From positions 62,001 to 126,000 of the forward strand of contig CAZWSL010000005.1 of the NCBI GenBank assembly GCA_964636495.1: a stretch of 64,000 nt of DNA, read 5' to 3'. The DNA comes from Desulfobacula sp964636495 (GTDB lineage: Bacteria > Desulfobacterota > Desulfobacteria > Desulfobacterales > Desulfobacteraceae). Of this stretch, positions 52,923 to 61,366 are shown piece by piece. The notes beneath the pieces are model-generated. The model was not told where the DNA came from and made no database searches. It was given only the letters and a program-made list of their open reading frames with translations. The stretch's first letter is position 1, and each line of letters opens with the position of its first letter. Made by a program: the position numbers and the translations under genes.

Positions 52923-53657
52923 TTAATGGAATCCAGGGTTTTCAAGAAAATCCAGCAGAATTGCATTAAACAGATCAGGCTTCTCAAGATGCACTGCATG
53001 AGCACACTCCGGTATCACGGCAAGGTTGGCGCAGGAGATATTCGTCCATAATTGCTCGGGCTGACTCCAGGGATACGTGCGGTCGCTATCACCCCACAGC
53101 ACCAGGGTAGGTGATTTAATCCGGTGAAGTCCCTCTGTCCCGGACCACTTTTCCATAGCAGACAATCCAGCCTGCATAGCCTGGAGTGAAGCTTTCGCTG
53201 CAAGATCAGCGCACAGCGGATATCCTTTTGCCTCTTCACCTTTCATAAACCAGGTAGCTGCTATGCGCCGCCCTGTTGCAAGGGGGCCTTCCTCTGCCAC
53301 CCGTTTTTTTGATACGGATATCGGCTCAAATCGTCCCGGTAAAACACCAACTGATCCGGTCCCATATAGAATCAGACGCTTGATTCGTTCCGGAGACAAC
53401 CGGACCATCTCCTGAACAACCATACCGCCCATTGAGTGGCCTACCAGATGAAAAGATTGAATACCGGAATCGGAAAGCTCCTTCAGGATACTGTGTGCAT
53501 ACTCCTCAATATTCTCTGGAGCTGCCATCTGACATTTGCCACTGAATCCGGGAAGATCAGGGGTTATCACCCGAAAGTGATCCTGAAAAAAAGCACATTG
53601 CTCTGCCCACTGTGCTCCCCCTCCCATGAAACCATGAACAAATACTAAATATTCCAT
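52923..53657 (-). CDS. Alpha/beta hydrolase
   Basis: The 244-residue protein has the alpha/beta-hydrolase core: the oxyanion loop FVHGFMGGGAQW, nucleophile elbow LVGHSMGGMV, acid region LVLWGDSDRTYP and the catalytic histidine in ECAHAVHLEKPD. It lies 27 bp downstream of the second transporter permease gene in the same direction and may hydrolyse an imported ester or lactone. No closer assignment is possible. Confidence 0.88.
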   Translation of the reverse strand: MEYLVFVHGFMGGGAQWAEQCAFFQDHFRVITPDLPGFSGKCQMAAPENIEEYAHSILKELSDSGIQSFHLVGHSMGGMVVQEMVRLSPERIKRLILYGTGSVGVLPGRFEPISVSKKRVAEEGPLATGRRIAATWFMKGEEAKGYPLCADLAAKASLQAMQAGLSAMEKWSGTEGLHRIKSPTLVLWGDSDRTYPWSQPEQLWTNISCANLAVIPECAHAVHLEKPDLFNAILLDFLENPGFH

Positions 53658-53684
53658 TTAACCACCCAATGAACAGATAAGTTA

Positions 53685-55235
53685 CTAATTTTTACGCTCA
53701 CCCTGTACAATCCGGTCAAGCATCATTGCACAGAATAAAATTGAAAATCCAGCCAGGATTCCCTGTCCAACGTTTGCATACTGCAATGCTTCCAGCACAT
53801 CCTCGCCCAGTCCCTTTGCACCGATGAGAGAGGCAACAACAACCATAGCCAGACTCAGCATGATGGTCTGGTTGATTCCAGCCCTGATTGAAGGACTTGC
53901 CAGAGGCAGATCCACGCGTGTCAATAAATACCATTTGCTGGCACCAAATGAAACAGCAGCCTCACGAACGTGTTCCGGGACACCACGCAAACCCAGCACG
54001 GTCAGACGTACCACAGGTGTACCGCCGAAAATCATGGTCGTTACAACAGCTGCCGGTTTGCCGGTTCCAAAAAAGGCAATAACCGGAATCATAAAGACAA
54101 ATGCCGGCATGGTCTGCATAAAGTCCATGATCGGCCGGATAAAAGAGTAGAAACGGGGACGGCGGGCGCAAAACATTCCTAACGGTATCCCGATGATAAT
54201 GGAGAGGCATGCGGCAGTTCCAAGAAGAGCCAGGGTGGTCATGGCTTTTTCCCAGAACCCCAGAAGTCCCATATAGCTCAAAAAGGCACCAGAGTAAATG
54301 GCTGTCCGGATACCGGCTGAAAGCCATGTCAATAAGACAATGAAACTTGCAATCACAATCCAGGGGGTCTGGACAAAAATCAGTTCAAGTCCATCCAGCA
54401 TCAGTCTAATGCCCAGTGTTATTAAATCAAACAGCGCTTCTCCGTTGGAGACGGCAAAGGCAAAAAAATCTTCCACCCATTTAATTGATGTCAGCCGGAT
54501 ATCAGGGTTGGTCGGAAAATCAATCAGCAATGTAAACGCTCCTGGGAAGCTGTAATGAATGGCAGTAGCAATAATAATGATGATCACGAACAGAGTGCTT
54601 AACACTATGTGTTTAACCGGCATTCCAAAAGTGACGGTGGAATCGGACAACCAGTCTGAAAATCGTTGTTCCAGAGCTGTATTTGCAAAGAATGCCTGCA
54701 CTATTTTTGTCACAAGCAGAAGAACAGCTCCTCCTGCTGCAATATATAATCCAGACTCTTCCAGCTGCTGGGCCTCCAGACGGATGCCGCCTATGGCACC
54801 CTCAAGTGACTCTATAGAGCGCTTGTAGACATCGATTTTATCTGAATTGCTCTCAATTGCTGCCGTCAGCTGCTGTTTGCGCAGAGCCAGAGTCCCCTCA
54901 ATCTGGGCAATCCGATCCCACGCTCCTGACGCAAGGTCTCCGAACAGCCCTCTGATAATCTGTACAAAGGCGAATGTTTCAATAATCAGAAACGTCAGCC
55001 CCCAGTTCCATAAACTGCGGGCAGAAAACCAGATTGGCCCGAGAATGCCTGCCCATATATTCAAAGTCAATACAAAACGGGAGTTACTGCCAATTTTTTC
55101 AAACTGTTTTACATAATAATCCGGATTTGTTCGTACAAATTTTGTAATCTGTTCCGATTTTTCCTTTTCAGCCGCACGATCCAGATCACTCTCAGCAGAT
55201 ATTCCGGTAATCGATTCAAGATGCGTATCCTTCAT
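53685..55235 (-). CDS. ProW-like permease with an extra N-terminal membrane/coiled-coil domain
   Basis: The 516-residue protein is nearly twice the length of a normal ProW. Residues about 250-510 are the permease domain with the EAA-type loop EAAVSFGASKWYLLTRVDLPLASPSIRAGINQ. The N-terminal part has an early hydrophobic pair (FVLTLNIWAGILGPIWFSA, LTFLIIETFAFVQII), a coiled-coil-like helix (LRKQQLTAAIESNSDKIDVY), and two further hydrophobic segments (YIAAGGAVLLLVTKIV, VLSTLFVIIIIIATAI). The first part resembles DUF2628-type membrane proteins. The stop overlaps no gene, and the start overlaps the ATPase stop by 4 bp. The extra domain could sense membrane state or couple to another protein. Confidence 0.85.
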   Translation of the reverse strand: MKDTHLESITGISAESDLDRAAEKEKSEQITKFVRTNPDYYVKQFEKIGSNSRFVLTLNIWAGILGPIWFSARSLWNWGLTFLIIETFAFVQIIRGLFGDLASGAWDRIAQIEGTLALRKQQLTAAIESNSDKIDVYKRSIESLEGAIGGIRLEAQQLEESGLYIAAGGAVLLLVTKIVQAFFANTALEQRFSDWLSDSTVTFGMPVKHIVLSTLFVIIIIIATAIHYSFPGAFTLLIDFPTNPDIRLTSIKWVEDFFAFAVSNGEALFDLITLGIRLMLDGLELIFVQTPWIVIASFIVLLTWLSAGIRTAIYSGAFLSYMGLLGFWEKAMTTLALLGTAACLSIIIGIPLGMFCARRPRFYSFIRPIMDFMQTMPAFVFMIPVIAFFGTGKPAAVVTTMIFGGTPVVRLTVLGLRGVPEHVREAAVSFGASKWYLLTRVDLPLASPSIRAGINQTIMLSLAMVVVASLIGAKGLGEDVLEALQYANVGQGILAGFSILFCAMMLDRIVQGERKN

Positions 55236-56308
55236 GATACCTCCGTTCCCTCTATCACAGTTTGAAGAATTCCACTACGCGTCACAACGCCTACGTTTTT
55301 GCTGTTATCCTGCACAACAATGGGGGCGTCATCATCAATAGCCAGCCGGATCAGCTTACTGAGTGACTCACTTTCTGCTACCTTTGGCGCATTTTCCGGT
55401 GGTTCGCCATTTAGTGCAACAAATTCGGCAAATGGCTGCATGACGACATGCGCCTTAACAACCTTGAGGCGTGATATGCCGGCAACGAAATCTGCAACAT
55501 AATCTCCCACCGGATTCATGACGATTTCTTCTGCAGTACCTATCTGGTCAAAGCGGCCATCCCGCATAATGGCAATCCGATCTCCTATTCTGACAGCTTC
55601 ATCAAGATCATGGGTAATGAAAACAGTTGTTTTGTTTAACTCTGCAGACAGTTTGATAAACTCGTCCTGGAGCTGCCGCCTGATTAACGGATCCAAAGCA
55701 CTGAACGGTTCATCCATCAGCAGAAAATCCGGATTGGCGGCAAGGGCCCGGGCTAACCCGACCCGCTGCTGCATACCGCCGGAAAGTTCATGGGCATATT
55801 TGTTTCCCCAGGAATCTAATTCAACTATCCTGAGCATATTCATAGCCCGCCTCAACCGTTCATTTTTATTCATGGAACGGATTTCCAGCGGCATTGCCAC
55901 GTTATCCAGAACCGAGCGATGGGGCATTAATGCAAAATTCTGAAAAACCATGCCTATTTTTTTATTTCGGAATTCCCGCAGCTCCTTGGGATCCAGCCCC
56001 ATAACATCCGTTCCTTCAATGATTATTTTACCGGCAGTAGGCTCCAGCAGCCTGTTAAAATGACGAACAAGCGTTGATTTTCCACTTCCGGACAACCCCA
56101 TTATGCAAAATATTTCACCCTTTTTGACCTCAAGGCTCACATCAGCCACACCGACGACTGCATCATAACGATCAAGCACTTCTGCTTTTGACAGTCCTTT
56201 TTCACGAATGGCGTGAAGGGCGGCTTGCGCATTATCTCCAAATATCTTCCAGACATGCTCGACTTTAATCATTACTTCACTTGATTTTTTCTTTTGCAAC
56301 TTAGACAA
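55232..56308 (-). CDS. Quaternary amine ABC importer ATPase (ProV-like), second copy
   Basis: The 358-residue ATPase has the ProV layout: VEHVWKIFGDNAQAALHAI, Walker A GLSGSGKS, FQNFALMPHRSVLDN, signature LSGGMQQRVGLARAL, Walker B LLMDEPFSALDP and a C-terminal CBS-like segment (APIVVQDNSKNVGVVTRSGIL). The start is TTG at 56308 with AGGAG 6 bases upstream; the next ATG in frame is inside the conserved N-terminus. It overlaps the permease gene by 4 bp. Confidence 0.91.
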   Translation of the reverse strand: MSKLQKKKSSEVMIKVEHVWKIFGDNAQAALHAIREKGLSKAEVLDRYDAVVGVADVSLEVKKGEIFCIMGLSGSGKSTLVRHFNRLLEPTAGKIIIEGTDVMGLDPKELREFRNKKIGMVFQNFALMPHRSVLDNVAMPLEIRSMNKNERLRRAMNMLRIVELDSWGNKYAHELSGGMQQRVGLARALAANPDFLLMDEPFSALDPLIRRQLQDEFIKLSAELNKTTVFITHDLDEAVRIGDRIAIMRDGRFDQIGTAEEIVMNPVGDYVADFVAGISRLKVVKAHVVMQPFAEFVALNGEPPENAPKVAESESLSKLIRLAIDDDAPIVVQDNSKNVGVVTRSGILQTVIEGTEVS

Positions 56309-56355
56309 TTCCAGCTCCTGTATTGAATAAGACCATTGTTGGAAAAAAAATCAAA

Positions 56356-56385
56356 GTGCTGCTGGTCAAATAAAACCAGCAGCAC
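56356..56385 (-). terminator. Intercistronic hairpin between SBP and ATPase genes
   Basis: Arms GTGCTGCTGGT and ACCAGCAGCAC form a perfect 11-bp stem with an 8-base loop, followed on the minus strand by TTTGATTTTTTTT. It looks like an intrinsic terminator placed after the binding-protein gene but upstream of the ATPase and permease, which suggests partial read-through. The first transporter has a hairpin in the equivalent position. Confidence 0.65.
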
Positions 56386-56408
56386 CTGATTAGACAATTA
56401 CAGGTAAT

Positions 56409-57374
56409 TTAAAGTCCCAGCCAGGCATCAACCCTTTCAGAATTATTTTTTATCCATTCACTGGCAACCTCAGAAGCATCTCGTCCCTTTCCGGAAATCT
56501 GATAAGCAAAATTACTGACATCATCAGCTGTCAGGGAAAATCTCTCAAAAAATTCAACTATAGCAGGAGATCGTTCCTTTAATGAGTTAGACCAGGCAAT
56601 CTGTACTTTTTTCAAAGCATCCTTTGTGGCAACTTTTGACTTCTTGTACCAATCCGGAGAGTCTGACGGCTGAATCATCTTGTACAGAGCGGGATCATAT
56701 TTCGGTTCTGTCAGCATCATTACATCAAACATATACCAGATTGCATGAGGCTTATAGCAGTAACATGCATATCCTTCGTCCTTGGCAATTGCATCTTTGA
56801 CCCGTGCAGTTTTTACACTCTCTTCCGCCCGGATCGGATCAATAAAAGGTAAAAGATTATAATCTCGAACTTTGACTTCGTTTACATTTGCTGAAGCCCA
56901 GCCAGGAGCACCAATCCACATTTCACCTTTGCCATTGCCGTCACTGTCCATTGCAGCCGCAACATCGGGCCGCCCCAGATCAGCAATATCGGTAATGTTG
57001 AATTTTTTAGCAAACTCCGTGGGTACACAGAACCCCTGGTTTCCCTCATAAGGGTGCTTGCTCAAAGTAACGGTTTTCGTTCCATCTACATATTTTTTGG
57101 TAAAACTTTCCTGGTTCGGCAGCCAGACATCGGGATGTACGTCAATATCACCTTTACCCTGGTGCATAGCCTGGAAAATGGTCGCATTGTTACCCGGCAC
57201 CAGTTCAGCCTGTCCTCCGATACGTTCAACAACAACAGCTTTCAGCAAAGCAGCTATTGCCTGTGCTCCTGTCCAGGATGGTGAACCGATGTTCACTTTT
57301 TCTCCACCAATGGCAGGCATTGCAACCAGTCCAATTATGCAGATACACGATAAATTCAGTAATAATTTTTTCAT
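56409..57374 (-). CDS. Quaternary amine ABC importer substrate-binding protein, second copy
   Basis: The 321-residue protein begins with a signal peptide (KKLLLNLSCICIIGLVAMPAIGG) and is a periplasmic glycine betaine/choline/carnitine-type binding protein (OpuAC family): INIGSPSWTGAQAIAALL, GDIDVHPDVWLPNQ, IGAPGWASANVNEV and YCYKPHAIWYMFD. AGGAGG precedes the ATG by about 6 bases. It follows the IclR regulator gene and is the first gene of the transporter unit. Confidence 0.92.
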   Translation of the reverse strand: MKKLLLNLSCICIIGLVAMPAIGGEKVNIGSPSWTGAQAIAALLKAVVVERIGGQAELVPGNNATIFQAMHQGKGDIDVHPDVWLPNQESFTKKYVDGTKTVTLSKHPYEGNQGFCVPTEFAKKFNITDIADLGRPDVAAAMDSDGNGKGEMWIGAPGWASANVNEVKVRDYNLLPFIDPIRAEESVKTARVKDAIAKDEGYACYCYKPHAIWYMFDVMMLTEPKYDPALYKMIQPSDSPDWYKKSKVATKDALKKVQIAWSNSLKERSPAIVEFFERFSLTADDVSNFAYQISGKGRDASEVASEWIKNNSERVDAWLGL

Positions 57375-57460
57375 TTTTTCCTCCTTAAACCTGTAGATAA
57401 ATAATAATTTTTTCTCCCGATTGACTCGGTATTCCTCCTAAATACGCCATGCAGATCACA

Positions 57461-58243
57461 CTAATCATCTGCAACAGTAATCATTTCAGAGAGGTCCATG
57501 CCCGTTTTTTTTATTGCATCCGCATACTTACTCTCAATGAGATTAACTGGAAAATTCAGCGCTGGAACATCAAAGCTGACTGCCCCGATCACACTGTTTT
57601 TTCTGAAGTTAATGAGAGGTGCTGCAATGGCATTAAGACCTGGAATGTACTCTTCGTTTGAAAGCGCATACCCTCTTTTTCTTATTAAATTCAATTCAGA
57701 ATCCAGTTCATCCTTATCAACGATGGTATGTGCTGTTTTCGCCACTAACTGAGTTTTAGAGATATAGTCTGAGTATTCTTCTGCAGGCATGTTGGCCAAT
57801 ATCACTTTTCCCGTGGCCCTGGCATAAATTGACTCACTTCTCAAAGGGTGCCTGAAACTTATCGTGGCTTTTGATTCACGCCGATAGAGTGCGACTAATG
57901 CGTTACCTTCTTTTAAGACCGTGTCCACTGTTATTCCATGTTCTTTATATGTTTTATCAATGAGCGGTTTAACGGTTTGTAACAATTCAAAACCAAGCAG
58001 AAACTGGTATCCTAATGAAAGTGCCTTGGTGTCAAGTTTGATGGCTTTGGAGTGGGATACTCTCTTAAGGTAGCCCAGTTCGATAAGTGTGTTCACGTAT
58101 CGATATGTCGAAGTTGTATTGATCCCTAAAATCTTCGATATTTCAGTAAGATTTCTGCGCGTATTGTGCTCATTGAAAAGATTGATGATCGATAAACCCT
58201 TTTCAACAGTCACTGAAAAATAGTCATTTTTGCGTTTAGTCAT
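57461..58243 (-). CDS. IclR family transcriptional regulator
   Basis: The 260-residue protein has the IclR winged helix (FSVTVEKGLSIINLF, NLTEISKILGINTTSTYRYVNTLIELGYL) and effector domain (RESKATISFRHPL, SIYARATGKVILANMP, NEEYIPGLNAIAAPL). It lies 86 bp upstream of the second transporter, reads in the same direction, and carries a perfect palindrome over its own promoter, so it probably controls itself and the transporter. Confidence 0.93.
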   Translation of the reverse strand: MTKRKNDYFSVTVEKGLSIINLFNEHNTRRNLTEISKILGINTTSTYRYVNTLIELGYLKRVSHSKAIKLDTKALSLGYQFLLGFELLQTVKPLIDKTYKEHGITVDTVLKEGNALVALYRRESKATISFRHPLRSESIYARATGKVILANMPAEEYSDYISKTQLVAKTAHTIVDKDELDSELNLIRKRGYALSNEEYIPGLNAIAAPLINFRKNSVIGAVSFDVPALNFPVNLIESKYADAIKKTGMDLSEMITVADD

Positions 58244-58258
58244 CCCATATCCTTACAA

Positions 58259-58281
58259 TTAACGTAAATGTTTTACGTTAA
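58259..58281. promoter_or_regulatory. Perfect palindrome, candidate IclR operator
   Basis: The 10-bp arms TTAACGTAAA and TTTACGTTAA are separated by 3 bases. The site lies between the -10 box and the iclR-like start codon (58243), a position expected for autorepression. Confidence 0.6.
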
Positions 58282-58285
58282 CCGT

Positions 58286-58313
58286 AGTTTACCACACAAT
58301 TTTATCATGTCAA
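58286..58313 (-). promoter_or_regulatory. Sigma-70 promoter of the iclR-like gene
   Basis: On the minus strand TTGACA (58313-58308) and TAAACT (58291-58286) are 16 bases apart, directly upstream of the palindrome. Confidence 0.6.
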
Positions 58314-58413
58314 CCGTTTTTTTGATCTGTTTTTTTAATCAACAATCCCAAAAGATTTATCCCGTTGTTGCCACAAAAAAAAAATGAAAATGCCTGATCC
58401 ATAAAGATAAATA

Positions 58414-58443
58414 TTGACAATCAAAAACAGGATGCGCTATATG
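58414..58443 (+). promoter_or_regulatory. Sigma-70 promoter of the merR-like gene
   Basis: TTGACA (58414-58419) and TATATG (58438-58443) are 18 bases apart on the plus strand, just before the palindrome and about 60 bp upstream of the merR-like gene. Confidence 0.55.
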
Positions 58444-58446
58444 CAC

Positions 58447-58466
58447 AAAGTGTAAACTTACACTTT
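58447..58466. promoter_or_regulatory. Perfect palindrome, candidate MerR-family operator
   Basis: The 9-bp arms AAAGTGTAA and TTACACTTT are separated by 2 bases. It sits 3 bp downstream of the -10 box, so a bound regulator would block initiation. Its sequence differs from the IclR palindrome 180 bp away. Confidence 0.55.
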
Positions 58467-58499
58467 ACGCTTTTCAGTTTTAATATTGAGAGATACTGC

Positions 58500-59183
58500 T
58501 TGAAAAAACAAAAAAAAAACATACCATTGCTAAAAATGAAAGAGTTGGTAGACATAACACAGGTGCCAAAATCAACTATTCTTTTATATGTAAAACAAGG
58601 GCTTTTACCCAAACCTGTTAAAACCAGCCCTAACATGGCGTATTACGATCCAATCTGCAAGGAGCGCATTGCATTCATCAAAAGGATTCAATCAAGCCAT
58701 CGACTCCCTTTAGCTGCAATTAAAGGGCTGATCAAAGAGATGGAAAAAGGAGAGAATGTTGATCTCATGCTCGAACTCCAAACCCATATTTTTGAATCCG
58801 GAAAAAAAAGGCTTAAAAAAAATGCTTTCTGCCGGGCCACTGGTTTGAGTGCTTCTGATCTGGAGAGAATCTGCCGCATGGGACTTATCCTTCCCCTTGA
58901 GGATGGTTTATTCAACGAACAGGATAAAGCCATCGGTATCATCTTAAAACAATGCCTGGATACAGGCATGGATCTGATTGACTTTGAATTTTATCCAAAA
59001 CTTGCTTCACGGATCGTGGATAAAGAGTTAAACTTAAGGGAAGAGTTTACAAAAGATATGAATTTTGAGGCAAATGCCGCCTTAACACTGGAATTAACCC
59101 GAATGGCAAGAAGCATTCGATCCTACATTATTGATCGGACAATGCAGAAACGTTTAATGGCATATAAAGGACTGAAAGAATGA
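58500..59183 (+). CDS. MerR-like transcriptional regulator
   Basis: The 227-residue protein has an N-terminal MerR-type winged helix (MKELVDITQVPKSTILLYVKQGLL, YYDPICKERIAFIKRIQ, PLAAIKGLIKEME). A second, more degenerate helix-turn-helix-like part (FCRATGLSASDLERICRMGLIL, then DKAIGIILKQCL) repeats the same pattern. The C-terminus is helical and probably binds effector. The start is TTG at 58500 (weak GAGAG); an ATG at 58536 is possible. It overlaps the downstream oxidoreductase by 4 bp (ATGA), so it most likely regulates that enzyme. Confidence 0.85.
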   Translation: MKKQKKNIPLLKMKELVDITQVPKSTILLYVKQGLLPKPVKTSPNMAYYDPICKERIAFIKRIQSSHRLPLAAIKGLIKEMEKGENVDLMLELQTHIFESGKKRLKKNAFCRATGLSASDLERICRMGLILPLEDGLFNEQDKAIGIILKQCLDTGMDLIDFEFYPKLASRIVDKELNLREEFTKDMNFEANAALTLELTRMARSIRSYIIDRTMQKRLMAYKGLKE

Positions 59184-61180
59184 CTGACCCACTATTTGAA
59201 CCCATGACCATAAATACCCTCAAAGTTGAAAACAGAATTTACCTGCCTGCCATGCATCTTGGTATGGCAATCGATTTTGAAGTCACTGATCAGATCATTG
59301 ATTTCTATACTCAAAGGGCAAAAGGCAGACCGGGAATGATCTGTGCCGGATATGCCACGGTTGATGAGTTGTCGGGTAATACTCAGAATATTGGTGCTCA
59401 TGATGACAGGTTCATTCCAGGACTCCAGAAACTGGCAACTGCTATCAAACAGAATGGATCACTTTCTGCCATTCAGATTAATCATGCAGGTCGCTATAAT
59501 TTCTCCTTTTTCCTGAATGGGAGACAACCGGTGGCTCCTTCTGCTATTGCATCCAGAATGACACGGGAAACTCCCAGGGAGATGACATCAGATGAAATTC
59601 AAACAACAATTGCATCTTTTGCAAAGGCAGCATTCAGGGTTAAAAAAGCTGGATTTGATGCGGTTGAAGTATTAAGCGGCACCGGATATCTGATCAGTGA
59701 ATTTCTCTCTCCGCTAACAAACCATCGGAATGATGAATATGGCGGCAGTTTTGAAAATCGAATGCGGTTTGGCCTTGAAGTGATAACTGCTGTAAGAGAG
59801 GCGATTGGAAAAAATTTTCCTTTAATCGTTCGGATGAATGGAAATGATTTCATGCCCGGCGGCAACTCCAGGTCTGAACTCCAAATGTATGCAAAAGCCC
59901 TGGCGGAAAAATCTGTAGATGCCCTCTGTGTAAATGTGGGGTGGCATGAAGCAAGAGTTCCCCAGATTGTGGCATCTGTACCCAAAGGTGCATTCTCCTA
60001 TCTGGCCAGAGGCATTAAAGAGATTATTGATATCCCGGTCATTGCAAGCCATAGAATAAATGACCCTGAAACAGCCAGACAGCTGATAGATGATGGAATG
60101 TGTGACATGGTGGCCATGGGCCGAAGCCTGATCGCCGATCCCATGCTTCCCGAAAAGGCAAGGCTTGGAAAAGAGAATGAAATCATGCATTGTATTGCCT
60201 GTGCCCAGGGATGCTTTGACAATCTCTTTAAATTAAAACATGTTGAATGCCTGTGCAATCCTCTGGCCGGCCATGAAAAATCAATTCAGATTAAAAAAAC
60301 AGATTCTCCAAAGAAAATCCTGGTTGCCGGTGCTGGCCCTGCCGGTTTAACAGCTGCATTAGCAGCCAGGTCCAGGGGCCATGAAGTTACGATATATGAA
60401 AAAAGCAACCGGTCAGGCGGACAGCTCCACTTAGCTTCAGCACCTCCGGGCAGGGAAGAATTCAGCCAGCTTGCCCGTGATCTTGAAATCCAGGCAGCAT
60501 TAAACCATATCCCTGTTGTTTTTAACCAGATTGTGACAGAAGCTCTGATTAAAAAAGAAAATCCAGATGCGGTCATCCTTGCCACAGGTGCAGCGCCTTT
60601 GATCCCGGATATACCCGGAATTCACCTCCCCCATGTGGTTGAATCCTGGGATGTACTTGCAGGTAATGTCCGTGTCGGGCAGAAAGTAGCGATTATTGGT
60701 GGCGGAGCCGTAGGCGTTGAGACTGCGTTGTACCTTGCAGAAAAAGGGACCCTTTCTGCAGACGCAGTTAAATTTCTACTGGTGAACCAGGCACAGACGC
60801 CTGAAACTCTATTTGATATGGCAACTCGCGGAACCAGGCAGATCACTTTAATTGAAATGATAAATAAAGTCGGAAAGGATATCGGCAAGTCAACAAAATG
60901 GGGAATGATACAGGATCTTGACCGTTATCATATTAAAACGCTGACACAGAGCAAAGTGATTGAGATTATAACGGGTGGCCTGAAGATTGATCAAAATGGC
61001 GACTCTGTTAATATTGATGCAGACACTGTTGTTATTGCTGCAGGTTCTCTTCCCAGCAATCCACTGGAAGCGTTTCTTAAAACAACCGATATTGACTATA
61101 AAACTGTTGGAGATGCTGCCCGGGTTGCTACAGCCTTTGACGCAATTCACCAGGGGTATAAATCAGGTAAGGAAATATAG
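59180..61180 (+). CDS. FadH/TMADH-like flavoenzyme (2,4-dienoyl-CoA reductase family)
   Basis: The 666-residue protein has the three-part layout of this family. It has an FMN old-yellow-enzyme barrel (residues 1-330; QINHAGRYN, GTGYLISEFLSPLTNHRNDE, VGWHEARVPQI), a 4Fe-4S site (CIACAQGC near residue 337, then CLCNP) and FAD/NAD domains (VAGAGPAGLTAAL near 380, VAIIGGGAVGVETALYL near 503). GYLI and GWHEAR carry the Tyr and His of FadH. 2,4-dienoyl-CoA reductase, enoate reductase, trimethylamine or dimethylamine dehydrogenase and N-methylproline demethylase all share this fold, so the substrate is open. Its only operon partner is the MerR-like regulator. Confidence 0.88.
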   Translation: MTDPLFEPMTINTLKVENRIYLPAMHLGMAIDFEVTDQIIDFYTQRAKGRPGMICAGYATVDELSGNTQNIGAHDDRFIPGLQKLATAIKQNGSLSAIQINHAGRYNFSFFLNGRQPVAPSAIASRMTRETPREMTSDEIQTTIASFAKAAFRVKKAGFDAVEVLSGTGYLISEFLSPLTNHRNDEYGGSFENRMRFGLEVITAVREAIGKNFPLIVRMNGNDFMPGGNSRSELQMYAKALAEKSVDALCVNVGWHEARVPQIVASVPKGAFSYLARGIKEIIDIPVIASHRINDPETARQLIDDGMCDMVAMGRSLIADPMLPEKARLGKENEIMHCIACAQGCFDNLFKLKHVECLCNPLAGHEKSIQIKKTDSPKKILVAGAGPAGLTAALAARSRGHEVTIYEKSNRSGGQLHLASAPPGREEFSQLARDLEIQAALNHIPVVFNQIVTEALIKKENPDAVILATGAAPLIPDIPGIHLPHVVESWDVLAGNVRVGQKVAIIGGGAVGVETALYLAEKGTLSADAVKFLLVNQAQTPETLFDMATRGTRQITLIEMINKVGKDIGKSTKWGMIQDLDRYHIKTLTQSKVIEIITGGLKIDQNGDSVNIDADTVVIAAGSLPSNPLEAFLKTTDIDYKTVGDAARVATAFDAIHQGYKSGKEI

Positions 61181-61366
61181 AATTATTGATGGGTGCCATT
61201 CCGCTTGCCTGGCCTTTATTTGCCATATCCGGAAAGGTTAGCCATCGAACTGAAGATCGAAAACAGAAGGGGTAAGGATGCAATGCTGGAAGCAACAATC
61301 AACTCCGTCACTTAAAGCGTTTAAAAAATGGAGCCCTGTCCCGGACATCCTTCCAGGAGCGGGACA

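Noticed and set aside
54298..54828. Plus-strand frames opposite the fused permease gene
   Set aside because: Low-complexity antisense of hydrophobic coding sequence, without start signals or recognisable motifs.
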